64,000 nt of DNA from Crocodylus rhombifer (GCA_038503035.1 JAVSML010024243.1:190647-254646); one strand, 5' to 3'. Positions 11,700 to 22,042 are shown, numbered from the stretch's first letter. Notes: generated from the sequence alone by a model not told the origin. Translations and numbers: made by a program.

Positions 11700-11970
11700 A
11701 TTCTAGCAGTGGCAATCTTGAAAGACACCAAAGAGAGTAAGAGCCTAGGAGTGCTGGTGCCTATCTTTTGCCCAGTAGCTTGGTGATTAAGACAGCTGGC
11801 CAAGTCGTGGGAGATTTGGATTTTTGGCTCACCTCCACTGAGAGAATTTGAATCTAGACCATCCCCTTCCAAAAACACCTTTCAAATCAGTAGGCTATGG
11901 CTAGGCTAGGTTGAGAGCATCTTCTACCTCTGCTATTGAACCTAGGCCACTGGGAAGCCAAGGGAAAGAC
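11700..11970. repeat. tRNA-SINE-like fold-back repeat
   Basis: 'cagtagcttggtgattaag' (11771 on) resembles a pol III A box. A B-box-like 'gaatttgaatctagacc' lies downstream near 11845. An inverted A-box-like 'aaatcagtaggctatgg' follows near 11884. This head-to-head layout resembles a repeat I remember from turtle and crocodile genomes, in which two tRNA-like halves face each other. It is too diverged to be a tRNA gene: no clean cloverleaf was seen. The assignment is by pattern only. Confidence 0.4.
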
Positions 11971-12740
11971 ATTATAGACTCAGGAGAGCAACCAAGAGTC
12001 TGGTTGTATGCTCTAGTTAGGTGGTGTCAGAGTGCCCTATAGGGGAATACTTACTTGGGACTGTTGGAGCCTTGTCGGGTCCAGGTTTGGCTTCTAGAGC
12101 AAGCGAGCAGCCTGAGTGCCTTCCCACTCTGAAACTCCATCCTTCTATCTTTCAGTTTACACTTACAAAACTAACCTATAACATTCTTGTTTTAGGTAAT
12201 TGAACATAACTAAGGCTTTACTTAAAACCATCAGTTTTGCAAACTTATGCCTTGCTTTTGAGATCAATTAACATAAATGCAGAAGAACCAGAAGATTTAC
12301 AGGCATTGGTATCTGTAAATGCCAACAATTAAAATGTGACTGTTTTGTCGTGTCACATAAATGTGTCCCTCCAATGCTTATCTTTCCATTTATTTTAGAA
12401 ATTCACTATATGCATCTTAATGCAGAAATTTTGCTTCCATTTTGGATGTTTTGGGTACAGTACTTGCTTTCTCATGAAGGAAAACTTCACAATTAAAATA
12501 CCATTACATTTTCTTTTTTTTTTGCTAATCTTGCAACCACCTTCAAGCAAATAAAAATTATTTATAAAAGTAATTTCATGGAAATCAAATTTCTCCCCAC
12601 TCAAGCCAAACAAGCCAAGTTCAAACTAAGCACAAAGAACATTTAAAACATTTTGACAACATATCACAACATTGCACAACTTTTCATCTAATTTATTTCT
12701 GATCCATGCTTTATTACAATGTAGAGCTATAGTATTCATT
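11971..12740. other. AT-rich non-coding DNA, nothing recognised
   Basis: 12000-12210 is slightly GC-richer and may be the tail of the preceding repeat. The remainder is AT-rich with no recognisable feature. Confidence 0.4.
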
Positions 12741-12823
12741 GTACTACAACTCCCAGCCTGGACATAAGGAAGAATTTCTTTACTGTCCGAGCCCCCAAGG
12801 TCTGGGGTACTACAACTCCCAGC
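12741..12823 (+). repeat. 49-nt CR1 fragment between perfect 17-bp direct repeats
   Basis: 'gtactacaactcccagc' at 12741-12757 is repeated exactly at 12807-12823. The 49 nt between match the CR1 C-terminal stretch 'ctggacataaggaagaattt...' found at about 8929-8976, with three differences in 48. The fragment lacks both the CR1 3' tail and its neighbouring coding parts. The flanking repeat looks like a target-site duplication around a doubly truncated insert, or like a repair or template-switch insertion. Confidence 0.75.
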
Positions 12824-12829
12824 CATAAC

Positions 12830-13140
12830 TGTGTGTGTGCATGTGTTAGCTGGAGTTTATGGCATCTCCTACCCACCTTTCATGAGGGGATCATTGGTCC
12901 TGGCATTTACAGGGCTACTGCACCACCAGCAGTCCCACCAAGCCTCCCTACCCTGGCAGGGTGCAGTTTTAGTGGTCATGCCCAGGACCTGGGGCCTCCT
13001 CCTTCCCCATAGCTCCAGCTCATACCTCCAAGTTTCCCCTGGTAGGGGAGCAAGCTCAGCAGGGTTATGTTCTTCTCCTGCTGGCTGGTGATGCAGTGAG
13101 CGCCCCATCCAGCTGAGAGTGGGGCATTAACTGGTTTTTA
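12830..13140 (-). mobile_element. Probable 3' flank of the hAT element
   Basis: This GC-richer stretch lies directly downstream (in transposase sense) of the transposase C-terminus and upstream of the direct repeat. It carries no recognisable domain. It is assigned to the hAT element only because of its position and composition. No terminal inverted repeat was identified. Confidence 0.3.
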
Positions 13141-13189
13141 GAAACATGAAAAAAGGAAATTGGTGCAGACAGAGTGAGGAGGGTGGCAC

Positions 13190-14426
13190 TCAATCTGTCT
13201 GCAGGTGGAGCTTGGGGAACCCCAGCGGTGAGAGTTTCACCTTCAAGAACACCAGCTGTTCCACCAAACCCGGATCCAAGCAGATGCAGTGCGGTGTCAC
13301 AACATCCTCAGCAATGCTGAACACCTCTCACTTGGAACAGTGGTTGGTGGACAGGACAGGTATTGCCAGGCAACTGTGGCCAGATCCTGCCACATCTGGC
13401 TGTGGCTTGCCCAGTGGCTCCACATCCTCGATGAGATAGGTAGCCACAGAAGCCTTGGCATTACCTGCCCAAGGCTGGGGTCTGGTGCATTTGGACCCCT
13501 GCATTGAAGCCATGCCCTTGGCCCACGTTGGCAGTGGCTGGTGTGGATGAGAATGGCTGGTGCTGGTGCCGGTGGTGGTGCTGGGAGTGCTGGCATGGGA
13601 AAGTGGATCCCCCTCTTTGATATCACCTCGCCTCTGCCCTTCAGCCTCCCTGACTTCCTTGATCAGCACCTGCTTCCAGTGATTGAGGGTTTTGGGGCTG
13701 CCAGTGCACATGCTCCCCTTCACCCTCGGGTTGCATGTGCCCACCAGCATGTGGACTGTACTGGACTACTTCAGCTGCCTCATCAATGCCTGCATGTCTG
13801 GTGACAGCAGCCTGCCCCAGCAAGGGAAACATTGATCCCCTGGAAGCTGTCCATTCCCTCACTATGGGGATCACCTGGATGAGGAGGGCATTGCCAGTGC
13901 TAAGGGTCTTGGTGGCCTTGAGGAAGGGCTTGAGGACTACCAAGATCTGGGATATGGTACCCCACTCAGCTCTGTTCAGGGGGCCACTGATCCCAATCTC
14001 CCCAAGCAAAGCCATCTCATGGATGGCCTTTTGTTGCTCCACCAGCCTTTCAATCATCAGGTATGTGGAGTTCCATCAAGACTCCACATCCTGTGTGATT
14101 TTGGGCTGCGGGATGTTCAGGTCTGCCTGTTTCTCCCACAGTAACTTGCACCCCTTGATGCTACAGTGGAAGTAGCCCATGACCTTCCTGCACTTTGAAA
14201 TCAGCTGGCTTGTAGTGGTAGTGGTGATGGCACCATTCCTGTTCCCCTCCAAGGCATCCCTGACTATGAGGTGCATCCTGTGTTCCACACAGTGGATGCC
14301 AACAAAGTTGGCATCATGGACAGCCTTGACTGTATTGGCCCAATTGTCGGTGACCCACAGGTGAGCTCAGCCTGCTCAACAAGCCACCCCTGCACCATGT
14401 GGTTCATAGCCACCATGACTTCATAA
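13190..14426 (-). pseudogene. hAT-superfamily transposase remnant (Ac/ZBED-like)
   Basis: Read on the minus strand from 14426 down. 'VTDNWANTVKAVHDANFVG' with 'HCVEHRMHLIVRDAL' carries the catalytic-Asp block and the Cys/His region of hAT RNase-H folds. Next come 'KCRKVMGYFHCSIKG', 'KITQDVES' and 'WNSTYLMIERLVEQQKAIHEM', then 'LLGEIGISGPLNRAEW' and 'LKPFLKATKTLS'. The C-terminal dimerisation block 'LATVAWQYLSCPPTTVPSER' is followed, in a shifted frame, by 'VFSIAEDVV' and 'LDPGLVEQLVFLK'. Defects: a TGA at 14076-14078 between 'DVES' and 'WNST', where hAT proteins usually have Arg (CGA to TGA fits CpG decay); a frameshift after the 'PSER' block near 13320-13330; and degraded proline-rich sequence at 13500-13750. 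The N-terminal BED finger is missing: a CR1 begins at 14427. The intact enzyme would cut and paste its element through terminal inverted repeats; this copy is dead. Confidence 0.85.
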
Positions 14427-15262
14427 GTTCATAGATGTAGGGTTGGAAGGGACCTTGCGGATCTTCTAGTCTGACCCCCTTCCCTGGGCAAGAGAGAAAA
14501 CTGGGCTCAAATGACCCCAGCTAGGTAATCATCAAGCCTCCTCTTAAAGGCCCCCAAGGTAGGAGCCAGCACTACTTCCCTTGGGAGTTGGTTTCAGATC
14601 CTAGCCGCCCTTACTGTGAAGTAGTGCCTTCTAGTGTCTAGTCTGAACCTATTCTCTAACAACTTATAGCCGTTATTCCTTGTTGCTCCAGGAGGCTCTC
14701 AGGGGAACAAGGTCTCTCCCATTCCCCGCTGGTCCCCCCTAGTAAGTTTATAGATGGCTACCAGGTCCCCTCTCTGCCTTCTCTTATGAAGTCTGAACAG
14801 GTTCAGGTTCCATAACCTCTCCTCATAGTATCTGCCCTGCTGTCCCCAGATCATGTCAGTGGCCCTCCTTTGGACCCTCTCAGTACTGTCCACATCCCTT
14901 CTGAAGTGCGGCACCCAGAACTGGACACAGTACTCGAGCTGTGGCCTGGCCAATGTCGCATAGAGGGGGAGGATCACCTCCTTGGACCTGCTTGTGATGC
15001 ATCTGTGGATGCATGACAAGGTGCAGTTAGCCCTACTGACCATGTCCTCGCATTGGCAGCCCATGTTCATCTTGGAATTGATAATGACTCCAAGATCTCT
15101 TTCTGCCACTGTGCTTTCGAGAAGAGAGTTCCCCAGCCTCTAGGTATGCTGCTGGTTCTTACTGCCCAAGTGCAGGGTACTGCACTTGTCAATATTGAAT
15201 CCCATGCTGTTCTCATTTGCCCACCCCTGTAACCTGTCCAGATTGGTAGGGCAGTCAGAGAG
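14427..15262 (-). pseudogene. CR1 LINE, 3' half of ORF2 with 3' tail
   Basis: The 3' end is at 14427 ('cataagttcatagatgtagg' followed by 'gttggaagggacc'). Reading upward in coordinate, the minus frame 14699-15109 gives 'ERDLGVIINSKMNMG', 'SKEVILPLYATLARPQLEYC', 'DVDSTERVQRRATDMI', 'YEERLWNLNLFRLHKRRQ' and 'GDLVAIYKL'. The 5' part up to ~15250 reads 'DRLQGWANENSMGFNIDKC'. Defects: TAG at 15140-15142 in the 'QHT.RLGNSLL' block, TGA at 14699-14701 after 'GETLFP', and a Trp-to-TGA change in the later 'RIWNQL' block. It is 5'-truncated and abuts the truncated N-terminal side of the hAT transposase. Confidence 0.9.
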
Positions 15263-15339
15263 AAGTCACAGTCACTGGCCAGCTAGAGATGTTGGTCCTT
15301 TTCCCCCGCTCCCCCTCCCCCTTCTAAGTTTCTGTTTCC

Positions 15340-15536
15340 CCATTTAGGTTTCCCCATAAAGATTGCCCCCCAAATCGCTGAATCTTTTCTGAATTGTTTC
15401 TGAATAGATTAAGGGCTCCAAATCAATTCAGAAAGTTTTAAGCTTCTAGCAATTTGATTCAGATTTGGAGATTCAGCCTCTGAACTGGGCCAAATCTTCT
15501 CCAAATCGAGTCTCAAAATGAAGCTTCACACAGCCC
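15340..15536. mobile_element. TA-flanked MITE, right-end fragment
   Basis: Repeated 'gaatc'-type text ('ctgaatcttttctgaattg', 'gattcagatttggagattc') ends in 'gaagcttcacacagccc' followed by TA at 15537-15538. The same right end occurs at 41510 and a related one at 44690. The left terminus is missing. It has no coding capacity and would have depended on a transposase supplied elsewhere. Confidence 0.65.
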
Positions 15537-15538
15537 TA

Positions 15539-18500
15539 ATGCTCAGGTGGAAAGCTTGTCCTTTTCCCCATGCAGATTGATACGTAGGAAAAAAGTGTTT
15601 TGAGTTGTGGGCCAGTGGTTATGAGTTAACTGAAGTTGATGGCTATTTTGATGGGTGGTCCACAATGGTCATTCAAGGAGTTGTTAAATTGTACCTGGGT
15701 GAGTTACCTTTCTGGAGTGCAATAGAATAACATGCTGTGGGCAAGCTTAGATCTATATCCAAGATGCAGAACAAAATAGAGATCCTAATATAAATTGACA
15801 GTACAGTTTAAGGTAAATCCCATTCTGTCTCTACATTTTTTAAAGAAGATGGCAAAACAGAAAGATCTTTCGGGTGTGACCATGTGCTTTTCACCATAGT
15901 TCTACATTTAATAGCTCTGTTCTGTCTTTTGTTTTCTATGCCAGAATTATCCATCTTACTTCTGGGATCATATTTATCTTACAACTTTCAGTTGTACTCT
16001 GTGAACCTTTGTGTCATTTTTAGTGAAAATCTACTAATCATATAATTTAAAAAGGGATTCATGACACTAGAATACGGTATCATAGTTTAGATAGATCCAA
16101 GGATAATTATTTCTCAGGTATGCGATGTCAACTTTCTCCAAACCATTCCTTAACAGCATGTTCAAACCTTTCTGCCATTCAGTTTCCAATAAAATTGCCA
16201 ATCTGGTAGACTTGTTGGAACGTATAGATGAAATAAACCACCTGACTTTACTCCCCTATGCAACCCTTTCCCCCATGAAAGGCTTGTCTTGCAGATTTAG
16301 ATTCAGAATAAACCTTAGCTACATCAGCAACATTGAAATTCACAAAAGTTTAAAGATACTCTAAAATTGTTTGTTAGTCCTACATTTTTAGAGCTTTATG
16401 ATCTTAATGATCTTAGAGCTATATGATCTGTAATCTGTGTCGCTCTCCTGAATTATCTGCAATACCTGTCAGTATTTATTTATGAACTTGTACAATACAT
16501 CCTCAATTTATATACACATGCTCTTCTTGCTCACTAGGCCTAGACATCATTGAGAAAATCGTTTTAAAATTTCCCTGCAGCTTAGTAGTGCCACTGCTTT
16601 TTTTTTTAATGGCTCTCTTAAGGAATACTTTGATAAGTCTTCTTTTCAGCAGTATTATGCCAAATATCCACTCAGAAACATTTACTTTCTGTTTAAAGGA
16701 GTTTCAAAGAGCTATTATATCCTTCTAGCATTAATGACTATTTTGGTTAGGATATAAATCTTTTTTCAGAAAGAAATTTTAACTCTTAAACTAAATGACT
16801 TAATTGTTTGTTCCAAGACATATTGTGCAAACTTGGTAAAAGCAGAGGTATTGGAAGGTGCAAGCTTTTTCTTTTTTTTTTCTTTTTGTGTGCATTTTGT
16901 TTTGTTTTTAATCTTATTATATGCATGCATACTCAATATGCAATGTGTTGAATAAATTGTCACTTGAATTACTTTTGTTCCATAGACATACCTCCATGTA
17001 AGAATAGTGCTGCTGATCTGGGTAGTGAAAGCAATCTAATTGCTTTCATAGGGTGCTTCACTCAGGCTAATTTACCTTCTGTGTAGTAAATCAGCCCAAG
17101 TTGAAAAACCTCACATATGCAGTTATCTTGCTTTTAGTATCCAGCTAATCAATTTAGAATGTGGGTTATATTCTAACATCTGGATTGTCAGTCTGTGGGA
17201 ATTCAAGCTACTGCTTACAACACCTCTTTGGATTGCGTGTAGAGACCCTTCATTGTGATTTGGAGTGTTCTTGTCTTGTTCAGTCAGGCTTTTTTTCCAG
17301 CATTATTGATCCAAATTACAGTTGTGTCTAAATATATTTGTAAAAGGAATAAAAGAAAAGAATAAAAGAACAGAAACTTTAAAAATAGTATATATAGAAT
17401 TGCTGACTTGCTAAGGAAAAAGAAAACCTTACACACAGACTTTTAAGACTTAAACAGGAAACTTAAGGACAATAGTTTTAAATATTCATTTATCCACTAG
17501 ACTCTGAGTTCAGTTTTCCTCAGTCTGAAACTCACAACATCTTCCTATCTTTTTTATGGCCTAACAGCCACCCATTCTTTCTCAGCTCCAGTGCCAGTGA
17601 ATTTTCCCAAATGTTACCATGTGACTTTTCTTCCGTTTATTACCTTAGAATTGAAATGTCAAAACTCCATGCAATGTATTCATTTCCATAAGGTAATTAC
17701 ATATATATATATATATATAACTTTAGGCGCATAGACAGCCATATTGAAATCATAAGGATTCATTCTGTTTTAACTTAGTTGTGTTCTTCAGTACTTTGCT
17801 GAGCCAGAATCTAAAATATCAGTCTGTTTTAGAAGTCAGATTGTCCATAATCCACTGTTTTACAGCATTTAATTCATTTTATAACACCCTTTCTCCATAG
17901 AGCTGTTTAGTCATTTGAAAGGCTTTTGTTATATTGAAGTTATACAATATATGAGGCAGCTGAAAGGAATCTTTTTACCTTCCAAGGGCCCATTGGCTAA
18001 ACACCTTGGTGCTCACCAGTTCTTTTTGTATGCCATTGGGCTCTCATCCAGCTAATCTTCTCTTCACAGAGAATCTTGCAGTTTGTCAAATGAAACACAG
18101 AGATAAAACTACACAGAAAATTTAATTTATTTAAAATATAGGCATTTGTCACAAATTTTAATGTTGCCTTAACACTAGGTTTTGATGAATTTTTTGCATG
18201 GAATTATTACATGGCTCTCAGTAACGATAATATATTGGCTGTGTTAGAATTCAATTTTTCAGTGAACCTTATTATTCAGAGGTTTATAACTTGGCAATAA
18301 AAAGTGTTCTCTGGATTGAAATCTAGCATTCAAGGTCTCACCTGAGAGTTGTTTGGTTTCTTACAAATCTTCATGAAATGTAGCTTTATGTAAGATAGCA
18401 CTGGGTAGATGTGCTGCTAGCTTACAACTTCTCTGGAAAAAAGCACTTGAAATACCAGCACGCTATGAAACGCTGATGTATCAAACACCATGCTGCCTAC

Positions 18501-19380
18501 TTCTGGAGCTACAACAGCCTGCAAAAATGAAGTTAACCAAATGCAAATCTGCAAGAGAGAGAGCAAGGATTTCTGTATTTGCTATATACCCAATTATATT
18601 CTTCAGCTGTCCCTTAGTATCCTCCTCAATAAACTAGGAATAGTGCGTGTCTCAGTAATTTTGTGACTTAACTCATGTTTGCAAAGAAACGTTAAAATCT
18701 GTCTCTGAAAGATGATTTATAAATGTTAAATATAGGATGGGAAAAGAACCCTGAGCCTTGCAGCAGCCAATCTTCCAAATAGGTCAAGTGGAACTTCAGT
18801 TTGGGTTTGAGGAGCAGAGATGGCTTCCTCCTAGCACCTGATATATGCAAGCAAACATGGTCATGCTTCCTTCCTGCCGCACAGGGACTCTGAAGGTGAC
18901 TGGCCTAAATTGCTTCTAAAACAAAGATGTAATTGCACTCACTCTGATACCGCAGTAATTGTTGGCATGGCTGTGTCTTTAGTGGTATTACCCCGTTAGC
19001 ATTTCCCCCTGACCTTGTGTACTTCAATATTCATGCCTTCAAACATATAAAAATTCAGCAGTAAATCTATATAATTACTAAAATCAAGGGATGTGCTGAT
19101 TTCTTTGGTAAAAGGGTATTGATGCTGCATTTTTTGGATAGAATTTAACTTGTAGGCTCCTCACCATAGAACCTTTAAGTCATCATGCATATAACCTAGC
19201 TTAAAAACATGATTTGACATGAAATGATGAAAACTAGTCTGCCATACAATCAGTTGTAGGTGTATCAGTTTGAGAACCCTGCTACAGAGGTCCTGTTCCT
19301 GTCAGCTACAATGGCAATCCAGTTGAGTTTGTACTTTCTGGTCCATGTTTGCATAACACACAAAGCTGGATTGTAAAAAT
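15539..19380. other. AT-rich non-coding DNA, nothing recognised
   Basis: 3.8 kb without a recognisable gene or repeat family, apart from the TA microsatellite listed separately and short T-runs (for example 16868-16880). Confidence 0.45.
17701..17719. repeat. (AT)n microsatellite
   Basis: About nine uninterrupted AT units. Confidence 0.9.
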
Positions 19381-19429
19381 AACTTTATAGCCCCCCCCCC
19401 TTCACTCTCATTAGTCCATTTGCAATCTG

Positions 19430-19458
19430 GGGGCGGAGCCTCCAGAGGATATAAAAAG
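19430..19458 (+). promoter_or_regulatory. GC box plus TATA box, putative pol II promoter
   Basis: 'gggggcggagcc' (Sp1-like) is followed about ten bases later by 'tataaaaag' at 19450-19458. The expected start site would lie near 19480. This is sequence pattern only; no transcript can be shown from the window. Confidence 0.4.
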
Positions 19459-19666
19459 AGCATCGTGCCTGGCGCACACACAGGTGGCTGTGTCAAGAAA
19501 CAGAGAAGAGGATGGGAAAAAGAAGAGCTGACAAGAGCTGCCCAGTAGAGTGGAGATGTTGCCCTGAAGATCCTGAAGACCATTTCATCAGACAGGAGCA
19601 GTGAGAAACTGTGACCCCAGCCCCACAGCTAAGGAGCGCGGTGACAGTGCACAATCCAGTGTACAT

Positions 19667-20020
19667 AGTGGTCCGGGAGTGAACTGAGACCCTGGGGAGC
19701 TGCACAAGACAGCTCAGGTCCACCACACCTGGCAAGTGGCCAGGGAACTTGGTGTCGACAGCACAGCATAGAGTGGTCATAGGCAGGGACTGAGACCCTG
19801 AGAGCTGCTCGGATCCTCTACTCCTGGCATGCAGCCAGGAGCTCAATGCACAAGCAAGGTATGGTGGACCCTAATTGGGACCGAAGCCTTGGGAGCTGCT
19901 TGAGGCAGCTTGGGTCCTCCACCCGTGGCATGCGGCCAAAAACTCAGCACACAGGCAGTGCACAGCTGGTCCTAAGTGAGGACCTAGACCTCAGAGCTAT
20001 ATAAGGCAGTTCGAGCATCC
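19667..20020 (+). repeat. Diverged tandem repeat, ~92-105-bp units, about 3.5 copies
   Basis: Units begin near 19667, 19772, 19863 and 19965. Each starts with a 'tggtcc/tggtca' motif, then 'gggactgagaccctgrgagctgc', a 'ggtcctcyac' motif and 'tggcatgcrgcc'. The last unit is partial. The units differ enough to be old, and they lie directly downstream of the promoter-like block. Confidence 0.6.
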
Positions 20021-20350
20021 AACCTTGAGAAGAAGGCAATGATGCACAGAGCTTTGGGTGGGCGGACAGCTCAGAAGGATCCAGAGGACCCAAGTCTCCA
20101 CTAACAAGGAGAAGACTCATCTGAAGGAATGAGGGCCATTCACTGGGCCCCCCAGAGTCTTGAGTTACTAGAGAAAGGGTTTCCCACAGGGAAGGGAATT
20201 CCACCCCCCACCTCCAAAATACGATCTCTAGCAGGCCAGGGAGGGCCTGAGGAGCACTGGGGATCTGCCCACTACTCCCCACCACCTCTCTTTTGGGGCA
20301 TTGCTATAGCTTCAGGACAGCTTGGGTTTTGGGTGTGCCCCCCCACCCCT

Positions 20351-21000
20351 TAAGACTGAAATTATGATTGACGTTCATGCACCTTATATTATGTGAAACA
20401 GCACCTCATATTTTTTTTCAACCTAATTTCTTGATTTGTGAATTTAAGTAATGATAGAGATTATTATTACAATGACCTTATTGAGACCCTGGTTGAGACC
20501 CTTTCCTTTCCCTTTGCTTACCTATAATTTACCTCTATCTGCATTGGTGGTAGAAGATCCTATAGATAGAGAATAAGGCTTATAGTCGTATTGTGTTTGA
20601 GTATTTATCTTTTTGATCTATATATATTAATACATTTGTATATGGTTAAGTTTCAGGTTGTTCTGGCCCGGCTCTGTAGGGATTGGAGGGAAACTGTGCT
20701 CATCCTGCAGTTTCCACCCACAGCACACCTGCTCTGCTAACATTCCCCTCCAATTGGAGAAGGGAGTAGATACCCAAGTATGCCTGGGCTACATAGCTAA
20801 ATCATTTTCAGAATCTGGCTGTGGGCTTCCAACAAAAAAAAGTAGCTTCATTGAACATTTGCACTTCGTGATTTTCAGAAGCTCTGGACTCAGATAAAGT
20901 TCAATGTATTTTCATAAGAGTAGCACCAAGGAGAATCTATCTGGGTTTAGACAACTGCTGGTATTTTCCAAATCTCTGCTTGAAAGCATGCTGATACTTT
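20351..21000. other. Non-coding DNA, nothing recognised
   Basis: AT-rich to 20650, then a moderately GC-rich stretch to 20800 with no recognised family. It may be the far end of the preceding element. Confidence 0.35.
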
Positions 21001-21330
21001 AAGGCAGACAAAACTCTTGGGCCAGAGGCAATATCTTTTATTAGATCTACTAAAGCAGGGGCAGGCAATTATTTCAGTCAGAGGCCTCTTACATAGTTTT
21101 GGCAAGCCATCGAGGGCCACATGACAGGCAGCCAGGGGAAGATATATATTAATTTTCTACTTTTTTTAGAGGACCTGTAGGCCGGATAGAATGGCCTGGC
21201 AGACCACATTCAGCCCACAGGCTGCATTTTGCCCACCGCTGAACTAAAGTGTAGCAAAATAAATTCTTTCTTTGAAAGCCTTCGGGTCCAAACACCCTTC
21301 TTCAGACAAAGGAAGATTCTTTTCTGCCTG
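21001..21330 (+). repeat. Short interspersed repeat ('ttattagaccaac' family), split by a hAT MITE
   Basis: Left part 'gccagaggcaatatctttta' plus 'ttagatctac'; right part from 21242 with 'tttgaaagccttcgggtcca' and 'aacacccttcttcagac'. Related copies lie at 32905-33041, 45485-45515 and 54335-54500. The family is common in reptile genomes in my memory, SINE-like or derived from a Penelope-like element; I do not assign a name. The minus strand of the right part has a hammerhead-like core (see findings). Confidence 0.5.
21056..21241. mobile_element. Non-autonomous hAT element (186 bp) with 8-bp target duplication
   Basis: The left end 'caggggcaggcaatt' and right end 'attttgcccaccgctg' form the terminal inverted repeat style of Charlie-like hAT elements. 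Flanks 'tactaaag' (21048-21055) and 'aactaaag' (21242-21249) match at seven of eight positions, the 8-bp duplication expected for hAT insertion. The interior has no coding capacity. Removing it rejoins the surrounding short repeat. Confidence 0.9.
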
Positions 21331-22040
21331 AGAGAACTTCTATAATCTTTGAATTCTTATCTTCCACAGGGGAGGTAAAGGATGGTGGGGTTTCCCTGGG
21401 TTTTAAAGTCCAGTTGTGAAAAAGTTGCTCTGTGAATATGCAGATTAGGCAGAGACAAAGGTCCAGCAGGTTTCTTCCCTGAAGGTGTCAGATGCCAGGC
21501 AAGCAGTTGAATTTTGCTTATTTCCTGTTTAACAATGAAGTTTAACATTTTGCAAATGGCTAATTACAATATCTTCCATGTTACAGAGATATAGTTTGTA
21601 GCTGTGTTGGTCTAGATGGCTACAAGCTATTCTGCTGATAGTGTAAGACTTTTAATACTACACAATAACTATTTTTTTCCCTAAACCTTTTCTTGGAAAT
21701 GTTTTTACTAAACTTTCCAAAATATAACATGAGGTAGCCTCTAGTATGGAAACCTTTGGTATGAATTGCAAAGTTATAACTGAAAGCATGTGTGTGTGTC
21801 TGTATGTACACAGACACACACAGTAACTTTGACTGATAGTATCAAACTGAAGACAGGCTGTAGCTTAAACACTGGTTCTATGTACTGAATTAAATAGAGT
21901 TGACATCAAAATCTCTTGGTAAGTCTAGGTATTCTTGAGATTGTTATAAGCAGAAATATGAAAAGAACGCTATAGATGGATCTGAATAAAGAAAGATGAT
22001 TTCACTACCATGTAGAAGACTGTGTTCTTCTATTTGGTAT
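21331..22040. other. Non-coding DNA with a hairpin
   Basis: Mostly AT-rich. 'gtagctgtgttggtctagat' near 21599 resembles the 5' text of the short-repeat family seen at 21001 and 54335. A perfect 13-bp inverted repeat (tgtgtgtgtctgt/acagacacacaca) sits at 21791-21803 and 21810-21822 around a 6-nt loop. Confidence 0.5.
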
Positions 22041-22042
22041 AG

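Larger units (their letters stand above)
19391..20350 (+). mobile_element. GC-rich block, possible LTR or internal part of an LTR element
   Basis: This island of GC-rich sequence sits in AT-rich surroundings. It starts after a C-run (19391-19400), has a GC-box/TATA pair at 19430-19458, then ~100-bp tandem units, and ends near a second C-run (20340-20348). The organisation resembles an LTR with a promoter, but no TG...CA ends, primer-binding site, gag or pol frame, or partner LTR was identified. Frames on both strands here are GC-driven and lack domains. Confidence 0.35.

Noticed and set aside
11760..11850. Possible tRNA gene
   Set aside because: A- and B-box-like words are present but no full cloverleaf, anticodon arm or terminator was seen. 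A SINE fits better.
12741..12757. ZNF143/THAP11-like promoter site
   Set aside because: The motif lies in a direct repeat around a CR1 patch with no nearby gene or CpG island. Kept only as a remark.
13541..14175. Plus-strand frames of 87-146 aa at the hAT locus
   Set aside because: Antisense shadows of the transposase; the conserved hAT blocks are on the minus strand.
19667..20020. CRISPR-like regular repeats
   Set aside because: Units are ~92-105 bp, diverged and contiguous, without short identical repeats and unique spacers. The genome is vertebrate.
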